A stretch of DNA of 5,121 bases from Clostridiaceae bacterium (GTDB taxonomy: Bacteria > Bacillota > Clostridia > Lutisporales > Lutisporaceae), in the NCBI GenBank assembly GCA_003527145.1, contig DPSW01000261.1, forward strand, positions 1 to 5,121, written 5' to 3'. Within the stretch, counting starts at the first letter, position 1. Every line of letters starts with the position of its first letter. Positions 1 to 4,750 of this stretch are shown in pieces. The notes beneath the pieces are model-generated. The model had not been told where the DNA came from. It searched no databases and worked only from the letters and a program-made list of their open reading frames with translations. The translations under genes were made by a program, and so were the position numbers.

Positions 1-40
1 GCATACCTGATATGATTTTTTTATGATACATATGAACAAA

Positions 41-69
41 TTGCCATGCTTGATTGAATTAAGAATACT
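41..69 (+). promoter_or_regulatory. Candidate sigma-A-type promoter upstream of the BMC operon
   Basis: TTGCCA at 41-46 (5 of 6 matches to TTGACA) is followed after 17 bases by AATACT at 64-69 (4 of 6 to TATAAT). It lies in the only sizeable non-coding stretch of the window, ahead of the first shell gene. Alternatives exist: TTGATT at 50-55 with AATGAT at 73-78, or the two TATGAT copies at 11-16 and 22-27, whose -35 boxes would fall at or beyond the left edge. In AT-rich DNA such matches are common by chance, so this is only a candidate. The window may also start inside a longer operon. Confidence 0.25.
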
Positions 70-76
70 CTTAATG

Positions 77-99
77 ATACTAACGCTGGTGCGTTGTAT
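77..99 (+). promoter_or_regulatory. Hairpin-forming inverted repeat in the 5' leader of BMC-H1
   Basis: ATAC (77-80) pairs with GTAT (96-99), and AACGC (82-86) pairs with GCGTT (91-95), leaving loop TGGT (87-90) and one bulged T (81). The result is a nine-pair stem ending 16 bases before the AGGAGG of the first shell gene. No T-run follows on either strand, so it does not look like an intrinsic terminator. It could be an mRNA 5' structure or a palindromic operator; the sequence does not say which. Confidence 0.4.
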
Positions 100-129
100 A
101 TGAAATTGTTATAAGAGGAGGAAAAAACA

Positions 130-405
130 GTGAATTCATATGGTTTTATTGAAACAAAAGGCTTTGTAGGAAGCGTTGAGGCGGCTGACGCCATGGTGAA
201 GGCAGCAAATGTTGAATTGGTGAGACAACTTGAAATCGGCGGAGGCTACGTTACCGTTATTATCAAGGGTGATGTAGGAGCCGTTAAGGCAGCAGTTGAT
301 GCCGGTGCAGAAGCAGCTCAAAGAGTTGGAGAGGTTGTATCAGTACATGTAATTCCAAGGCCAAACGAAGGATTGCTTGAGATGTTTTTACCTGAAGCAG
401 AATAA
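130..405 (+). CDS. BMC-H hexameric microcompartment shell protein (copy 1)
   Basis: This is a single-domain BMC shell protein of 91 residues, the usual length for the PduA/CcmK/EutM family, whose hexamers tile the facets of a microcompartment. Visible family marks are the GFIETKG start (residues 5-11), the [11 protein letters not shown] helix with the edge lysine K24, the [14 protein letters not shown] segment (47-60) and the VHVIPRP end with R77. The pore loop reads E-I-G-G-G (35-39), where PduA has K-I-G-S-G. The start is GTG at 130, supported by AGGAGG at 116-121 with eight bases of spacing, the strongest site in the window. It shares about 76% identity over residues 4-79 with BMC-H2 at 2195. 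The last dozen residues differ from BMC-H2 and form a short leucine-rich tail. Being first in the operon with a strong site fits its likely role as a major shell component. Confidence 0.95.
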   Translation: MNSYGFIETKGFVGSVEAADAMVKAANVELVRQLEIGGGYVTVIIKGDVGAVKAAVDAGAEAAQRVGEVVSVHVIPRPNEGLLEMFLPEAE

Positions 406-430
406 TCAACAATAGCTCTATACAATAAGA

Positions 431-436
431 AAGGGG
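431..436 (+). promoter_or_regulatory. Ribosome binding site selecting the GTG start at 446
   Basis: AAGGGG lies nine bases before GTG 446. The nearby ATG at 441 is out of frame with the enzyme and reads only Met-Arg-stop, so GTG 446 is the credible start. Confidence 0.6.
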
Positions 437-445
437 TATTATGAG

Positions 446-1900
446 GTGAAAAAGTTTTATACCGCACATGATGTAGATTTTTATGCTGCTAAGGGTGAGA
501 GCATAATTGAGATGAACAGAGAAGATGTTATCACCTCTGTTGCCAAAGAGGCAGCGCTAAAAAAAGGGATAAGATTTGTATACAAAGATGAGAACAACTA
601 TGCAGGAAGTGTAGAATTTGTAGTGCAGCCAGAATTTGCACGTGTATCGACACAGCCTACGCCACAGACGGCTTTTGAGCATATAGCCGGCAAATCTGAA
701 AGAAGGAGCTATCCGCAGGTCAAAGCACTTCCCTATAAGGGACTAATCAGTGAAGCAGAAGTTGAAAGATGGAGAGAAGAGTTCCCAATTCTTAAAAATG
801 TAGCCCATCTGGGAAACTGTTCACAAAGTGCTCAATCAAAGAGGGTTTTAGCCTCTATAAACAGATATCTTGAAAACTGGGGCGGAGTAGGAATGGACTG
901 GGATTCATGGTGCCAAGAGGTTGATCAGGCAAAGGCTGAGTTTGCTAAATTAATAAATGCTGATCCTGATGATATCGCAGTGGCTTCTTCTGTTTCAGAC
1001 CTGGTAAGCTCAATTGCAAACTCCCTTGACTATACAGGAAAGAGAAAGAAAGTTGTTGTTACAGATGCAGAATTCCCGACTGTTGATCATATATGGCTTG
1101 CAAACCAGAGACATGGAGCCAAGGTTGATTTTGTGTCTGTAGATGAAAAACATCAGATCGATATAAGCGAATATGAAAGATACATCGATGAAAATACATT
1201 ATTAACATCCATTACACAGGTTTATTACTTAAATGGGTTTAAACAAGACATTGCAAAGATTGCCGAAATAGCTCACAGAAAAGGTTCGCTTATTTTGGTT
1301 GACTCTTATCAGAGTTTAGGCACAGATCCTGTAGATGTTAAGGCAATGAATATTGATATCTTGGTTTCAGGTTGCCTCAAATATTTATTTGGTATTCCGG
1401 GAATAGCCTTTATGTATATAAATAAAAAGCTTATTCAGGATTTAAAGCCTTCTGTGACAGGTTGGTTCGGACAAGCAAATCCATTTCTATTTCAGACAAG
1501 ATACTTGGATTGGGCAAATAAAGCAAGCCGTTTCGATACGGGAACGCCACCTGTGCTTAATGCTTATGCTGTTAGAGCAGGCCTTGAAATCATTAATGAG
1601 GTTAATCCGGCAAGAATCAAAGATAGAATTGATATGCTCAGTGCTTATGCGCTAAACGGAGTTCTTGAAAGAGGGCTTACAACATTAAGTCCATTTGATG
1701 TAAGCGCGAAGGGCAGCACGACGGCTGTTGTCTGCGGACATAAGGTTGATTCGCATACCATGGAAGGTCTTTTGAGAAAGAAAAACGTTATTGGTTCAGG
1801 CCGGGGAGATGTAATCAGAATAGCACCTCACTTTTATACAAAACCAGAAGAAATTGACTATGCTTTAGATTGCATCAAGAGCATTCTGGATGGGAAGTAG
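446..1900 (+). CDS. Class V aminotransferase-family PLP enzyme with EutQ-like N-terminal module
   Basis: This 484-residue protein has three parts. Residues 1-50 resemble the N-terminus of EutQ and EutT (FYTAHDV, then VITSVAKEAALKKGI, like EutQ's ITAND...IITPEAREVAELLG). Residues 51-100 form a variable linker. From about 100 onward is a fold-type I PLP domain of the aminotransferase V / selenocysteine lyase / isopenicillin N epimerase group. Seen in the fold: DAEFPTVDHIW (208-218), D286 in VDSYQS for the pyridine nitrogen, Schiff-base lysine K312 in VSGCLKYL, FDTGTPP (363-369) and R458 as likely carboxylate binder. The catalytic cysteine of SufS/CsdA-type desulfurases is absent from the loop near 447-456, which argues against cysteine desulfurase. 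Transamination, lyase or racemase activity on an amino compound is possible; substrate unknown. It lies between shell genes, eight bases before BMC-P, so it is probably a cargo enzyme. Confidence 0.9.
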   Translation: MKKFYTAHDVDFYAAKGESIIEMNREDVITSVAKEAALKKGIRFVYKDENNYAGSVEFVVQPEFARVSTQPTPQTAFEHIAGKSERRSYPQVKALPYKGLISEAEVERWREEFPILKNVAHLGNCSQSAQSKRVLASINRYLENWGGVGMDWDSWCQEVDQAKAEFAKLINADPDDIAVASSVSDLVSSIANSLDYTGKRKKVVVTDAEFPTVDHIWLANQRHGAKVDFVSVDEKHQIDISEYERYIDENTLLTSITQVYYLNGFKQDIAKIAEIAHRKGSLILVDSYQSLGTDPVDVKAMNIDILVSGCLKYLFGIPGIAFMYINKKLIQDLKPSVTGWFGQANPFLFQTRYLDWANKASRFDTGTPPVLNAYAVRAGLEIINEVNPARIKDRIDMLSAYALNGVLERGLTTLSPFDVSAKGSTTAVVCGHKVDSHTMEGLLRKKNVIGSGRGDVIRIAPHFYTKPEEIDYALDCIKSILDGK

Positions 1901-1903
1901 GTG
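1899..1903 (+). promoter_or_regulatory. Weak, short-spaced ribosome binding site of BMC-P
   Basis: AGGTG lies only five bases before ATG 1909 and overlaps the stop codon of the PLP enzyme. It is the weakest site among the shell genes, which suggests low or coupled translation of the pentamer. A longer upstream reading from 1870 would put 13 residues unlike the family in front of the conserved MYICKV start, so 1909 is preferred. Confidence 0.5.
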
Positions 1904-1908
1904 TTAGT

Positions 1909-2193
1909 ATGTATATCTGTAAAGTTCAAGGTAAATTTGTTTCCACCATTAAGAATAAAGCTTTGATAGGCTATAGTATGGTAACTTTACAAAGACTAAA
2001 TAAATCCGGAAATTTTACGGGCGAATTTATGGTGGCGGTTGATACTATAGGCTGCAGTGTGGGGGAAGTTGTTTTGGTAGCAACAGGCTCCGGTGCAAGA
2101 GCCGCGTTGGGTGACACTAATTCACCTGTGGATTTGGCGATTATAGGGATAGTCGATTCGTGTGATTTTATTAAACAGAGGGAGGAAATATGA
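1909..2193 (+). CDS. BMC-P pentameric vertex shell protein (EutN/CcmL family)
   Basis: This 94-residue protein belongs to the EutN/CcmL/PduN family. These form pentamers that cap the twelve vertices and are needed to close the shell. The family pattern is clear: MYICKVQG at the start, [11 protein letters not shown] (11-21), [23 protein letters not shown] in the middle (about 42-64, with the family's VDT, VGE and TGS..AR), and [12 protein letters not shown] near the end. Length matches the family (about 85-100). The start at 1909 is chosen because the protein then begins with the conserved MYICKV. It follows the PLP enzyme by eight bases and ends with TGA at 2191-2193, one base before the BMC-H2 start, so translation is probably coupled on both sides. 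With the BMC-H and BMC-T genes it completes the set of three shell classes in this window. Confidence 0.95.
   Translation: MYICKVQGKFVSTIKNKALIGYSMVTLQRLNKSGNFTGEFMVAVDTIGCSVGEVVLVATGSGARAALGDTNSPVDLAIIGIVDSCDFIKQREEI
2180..2185 (+). promoter_or_regulatory. Ribosome binding site selecting the ATG start of BMC-H2 at 2195
   Basis: GGGAGG sits nine bases before ATG 2195, inside the last codons of BMC-P. It rules out the in-frame ATG at 2162, which would add eleven residues absent from BMC-H proteins. The ATG at 2190 is too close and reads only Met-Ile-stop. Confidence 0.7.
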
Positions 2194-2194
2194 T

Positions 2195-2458
2195 ATGAAA
2201 TCAAAGGGATTTATTGAAACTAAAGGTTTGGTTGCAGCTATTGAGGCAGCAGATGCTATGGTTAAAGCAGCTAATGTTGAAATAATAGGGAAAAAGCTAA
2301 TCGGAGGCGGACTTGTAACAGTAATAATCGAGGGTGATGTTGGGGCCGTTAAGGCCGCTGTTGATGCCGGTGCCGCTGCAGCTCAAAAGGTAGGAGAGCT
2401 TATAAGCGTTCATGTAATTGCAAGGCCAAACCCTGAAACAGAAGACTTTCTTAAATAA
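2195..2458 (+). CDS. BMC-H hexameric microcompartment shell protein (copy 2)
   Basis: This is a single-domain BMC shell protein of 87 residues, paralogous to the product of 130-405 (58 of 76 aligned residues identical over 4-79). It has GFIETKG (5-11), [11 protein letters not shown] with edge lysine K24, [14 protein letters not shown] (47-60) and VHVIARP with R77. The pore loop is L-I-G-G-G (35-39): the same triple glycine as copy 1, but with leucine where copy 1 has glutamate. Most differences cluster at 30-35, just before the pore, and in the C-terminal tail, so the copies may form hexamers or mixed hexamers with different pore surroundings. The start at 2195 is set by the GGGAGG site and by the family N-terminus. 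It begins one base after the BMC-P stop. Confidence 0.95.
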   Translation: MKSKGFIETKGLVAAIEAADAMVKAANVEIIGKKLIGGGLVTVIIEGDVGAVKAAVDAGAAAAQKVGELISVHVIARPNPETEDFLK

Positions 2459-2502
2459 TTAATTTTCGGCGGGATTATTGCGCTGTAGGAGAGGATTAGG
2501 CT

Positions 2503-3129
2503 ATGAAAGAAAAATTAGATCTTAGAACCTTTATAATTGTTGATAATATGCAGCCACAGTATGCCGCTATTACAGGAACTGTTGCAAAGGGCGATATACC
2601 CTTGGCAGGCATGAGTGAACTATATATAGAATTAGCCCCTGGAAGCGGAGTTTACAATCTCCTTAATATAGCATTAAAGCAGACAAATGCCAAACCAGGC
2701 TTTCAGATAGTAGAAAGAGAATACGGTGAAATTGAACTTCACTCCTATTCGCCTGAGGATATAAAGCAGGCAGGACAGGCAATTCTTGATGCCTGCGGAC
2801 TTGATATGACAGACAGAATAAAGCCAAGAGTTGTTTCCGAGCAGATTATTTCAAATACAGACCCTTACCAGGCTCAGCTTATCAATCGTGACGGACGATT
2901 AGGATCAATACTTGTTCCGGGGGAAAGTCTTTTTATAATGGAGGTTGAACCTGCAGCATATATTTCCATTGCTGTAAATGAGGCAGAGAAAAATGCTCAG
3001 GTTAAGGTTGTTACCTTCGATCCGGTAGGACGTTTCGGAAGGATGTATATTTCGGGCTCGGAGTCTGAGGTCAGAGCAGCGAGAGAAGCTGCGCTTGCTG
3101 CAATAGAAAATGTAGAAGGCAGGCAATAA
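2503..3129 (+). CDS. BMC-T tandem-domain trimeric shell protein, CsoS1D/CcmP-like
   Basis: This 208-residue protein contains two BMC domains in tandem (roughly 1-105 and 106-208) and is expected to form a pseudohexameric trimer in the shell facet. It resembles the CsoS1D/CcmP type, whose domains are circularly permuted and whose trimers stack face to face with gated large pores. Features recalled from that group are LQPQ-like NMQPQYAA (15-22), ALKQTNAKPGFQIVEREYG (57-75) with the E-R pair at 71-72, RIKPRVVSEQII (105-116), DPYQAQLINR (120-129), PGESLFIMEVEPAAY (139-153) and GRFGRMYISG (176-185). E71-R72 corresponds to the pair reported to gate the CsoS1D/CcmP pore. Start ATG 2503 has AGGAGAGG at 2487-2494, eight bases upstream. 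It lies 44 bases after BMC-H2 and three bases before the amidohydrolase. A gated wide pore would suit passage of bulky substrates or cofactors, which is inference. Confidence 0.93.
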   Translation: MKEKLDLRTFIIVDNMQPQYAAITGTVAKGDIPLAGMSELYIELAPGSGVYNLLNIALKQTNAKPGFQIVEREYGEIELHSYSPEDIKQAGQAILDACGLDMTDRIKPRVVSEQIISNTDPYQAQLINRDGRLGSILVPGESLFIMEVEPAAYISIAVNEAEKNAQVKVVTFDPVGRFGRMYISGSESEVRAAREAALAAIENVEGRQ

Positions 3130-3132
3130 CCT

Positions 3133-4722
3133 ATGGAACGCGACATTTTTGCATCATACATAAAAAGCTTGGCAAGGATTAACAGCAGTGAAGAGGAAGT
3201 AAAAACATATTCTTCACAGCCTGTGTCTTTGATACAGGATAAAGAATCTATAAACATTCTAAAAGAAATAAGTTCAAAACTAGACAAGCTTGACAAATTA
3301 GCTATATCCCAGCCTGTAGGAGCAGCACCTATAGCTGCGTCACAGCAGCATAGCATATCTTACAGCTCGGTTAATGTTGATATTGCAATTATTAATGGTA
3401 TGGTTGTCCTGCCGGACAACGGAGTTTTTGCTATGAATGTTTATATTAAGGATGGAAAAATCCATTCTATTGGAAGCGGCAATTCAATAACAGCGGCAAA
3501 AACAATTGATGCTGCGGGAAAGTATGTAATGCCGGGAATAATTGACCCTCATGTTCATCTGGGGCTTTTTGCTCCTTTTGAAACAGAAATTGTAACAGAA
3601 ACAAAATCAGCTCTTATGGGTGGTATAACAACAATAGGCTGTTATTTTGGAGGAGAGAAATCACATTTCACATCCTTTCCCCAAATAATGGAGGATATTC
3701 AGAGGCTTTCCCATATAGATATTATCCCTCATCTGGTTATTTCAAATCATGAGCAAAAAAGTGAAATTCCCGATTATGTAAATCATCTGGGAATAACATC
3801 CTTTAAGATTTACATGAACGGTATTCCGGGACTTATCCCGGATATGGATGACGGATTTATACTTGATGTTTTTGATGAAATCAAAAAGAGCGGTAAGGAC
3901 TGTATGCTTTGTGCCCATGCTGAAAATCGTTACATTGTAAGACGTGCCAACGCTAATACAAGGGAGGAAAAGGGTGAAAACGCTACAGTTTTTGACTGGG
4001 CGGATACCCATCCGGACATGGCCGAAGAGGAAGCTGTAATCAGGCTTTCATATCTGGCTGAAAAGAGCAGAGTTCCTGTTTATTTGGTGCATATGTCATC
4101 TAAGGCTGCTATCAACAGATTAAGAGACATCAAGCCCAAAAACAAATATGTTAATGTTGAGACAACAAGTCCATACCTTTCAATTGCAAAGCAGCATATT
4201 ACAGGAAATGAGTTCAAAATGGAGCCGCCTTTCAGAGACGCTGAGGACATGGAAGAGCTTTGGAAGGCTTTAGAAGACGGCATTGTTGATACTATAGGAA
4301 CAGACAATGTAACCCAGACAAGAACTGAAAAGAATAATGATGCATCTATGTGGGAGGCTGTCCCCGGTTATCCCGCACTGGAAACTCATCTGCCGTCAGT
4401 GCTAAATGAGGGCTTTGTAAAAAGAGGAATACCTGTTGAAAAGGTTATTGCTCATATGACAAAGAAGCCTGCAGAGACTTTCGGAGTATATCCAAGGAAG
4501 GGAACAATACTTCCGGGAAGCGATGCAGACGTAATAATAGTTGATATGAATATGGCGAAAGAGGTCAAAGCAGGACAATTGAATTCACGCTCAGACTTCT
4601 CAATTTTTGAGGGAAGAAGATTGCAGGGATGGCCTGTCACAACAATTAAAGACGGCAAAGTAGTTGTTGAAAATGGTGTCTTTGCTGCAAATATTTCCAC
4701 AGGAAAGTGCCTTATGAGATAA
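3133..4722 (+). CDS. Hydantoinase/dihydropyrimidinase-like amidohydrolase with BMC-type N-terminal extension
   Basis: This 529-residue enzyme belongs to the cyclic amidohydrolases (hydantoinase, dihydropyrimidinase, allantoinase, dihydroorotase), which open cyclic amides with a binuclear metal centre. All expected ligands are visible: H140 and H142 (DPHVH), K225 for carboxylation (TSFKIYM), H262 (AHAEN), H320 (LVHMSS) and D391 (IGTDN). Further family marks are MEPPFR (363-368) and GSDADVIIVD (462-471). The catalytic part starts near residue 81 (NVDIAIINGMVV), so it carries about 80 extra N-terminal residues: an amphipathic helix (1-16), a second helical Lys/Leu-rich stretch (33-57) and an Ala/Ser/Pro/Gln linker (58-80). 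That plan resembles BMC encapsulation peptides. The hydantoinase tyrosine five residues after the lysine is glycine (G230), and the usual Asp-His of the last motif is Asp-Asn, so the substrate is uncertain; a ureide such as allantoin or a cyclic imide are options. It starts three bases after BMC-T. Confidence 0.92.
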   Translation: MERDIFASYIKSLARINSSEEEVKTYSSQPVSLIQDKESINILKEISSKLDKLDKLAISQPVGAAPIAASQQHSISYSSVNVDIAIINGMVVLPDNGVFAMNVYIKDGKIHSIGSGNSITAAKTIDAAGKYVMPGIIDPHVHLGLFAPFETEIVTETKSALMGGITTIGCYFGGEKSHFTSFPQIMEDIQRLSHIDIIPHLVISNHEQKSEIPDYVNHLGITSFKIYMNGIPGLIPDMDDGFILDVFDEIKKSGKDCMLCAHAENRYIVRRANANTREEKGENATVFDWADTHPDMAEEEAVIRLSYLAEKSRVPVYLVHMSSKAAINRLRDIKPKNKYVNVETTSPYLSIAKQHITGNEFKMEPPFRDAEDMEELWKALEDGIVDTIGTDNVTQTRTEKNNDASMWEAVPGYPALETHLPSVLNEGFVKRGIPVEKVIAHMTKKPAETFGVYPRKGTILPGSDADVIIVDMNMAKEVKAGQLNSRSDFSIFEGRRLQGWPVTTIKDGKVVVENGVFAANISTGKCLMR

Positions 4723-4736
4723 GCCAAGGGATTAAA

Positions 4737-4742
4737 AGGAGG
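4737..4742 (+). promoter_or_regulatory. Ribosome binding site deciding a TTG start at 4751
   Basis: AGGAGG is eight bases from TTG 4751 but only two from the in-frame ATG 4745. Spacing therefore favours TTG, although ATG would add just two residues (Met-Thr). Confidence 0.6.
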
Positions 4743-4750
4743 TAATGACT

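Noticed and set aside
110..115. TATAAG, a near-perfect -10 box
   Set aside because: It touches the ribosome binding site at 116-121, so transcription would start at or past that site, and no -35-like sequence lies 16-18 bases upstream.
1..129. Coding end of an upstream gene
   Set aside because: All + frames are broken by stops and no family-like peptide is seen on either strand; the stretch looks like a non-coding leader.
441..449. Minimal ORF ATG AGG TGA overlapping the GTG start at 446, mirrored by ATG ATA TGA at 2190-2198 overlapping the BMC-H2 start
   Set aside because: Both ATGs are only four bases from the ribosome site, too close for efficient initiation. Two such coincidences in AT-rich start regions are plausible by chance.
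1870..1908. Upstream in-frame extension of BMC-P
   Set aside because: The extra 13 residues lie inside the PLP enzyme gene and do not belong to the EutN/CcmL fold, which begins with the conserved MYICKV at 1909.
2459..2502. Possible terminator between BMC-H2 and BMC-T
   Set aside because: No stable stem followed by a T-run is visible on the + strand; the stretch ends in a good ribosome site for BMC-T.
2905..3356. Minus-strand open frames across the BMC-T/amidohydrolase junction and elsewhere
   Set aside because: They mirror clearly conserved + strand genes, lack ribosome sites and resemble no family.
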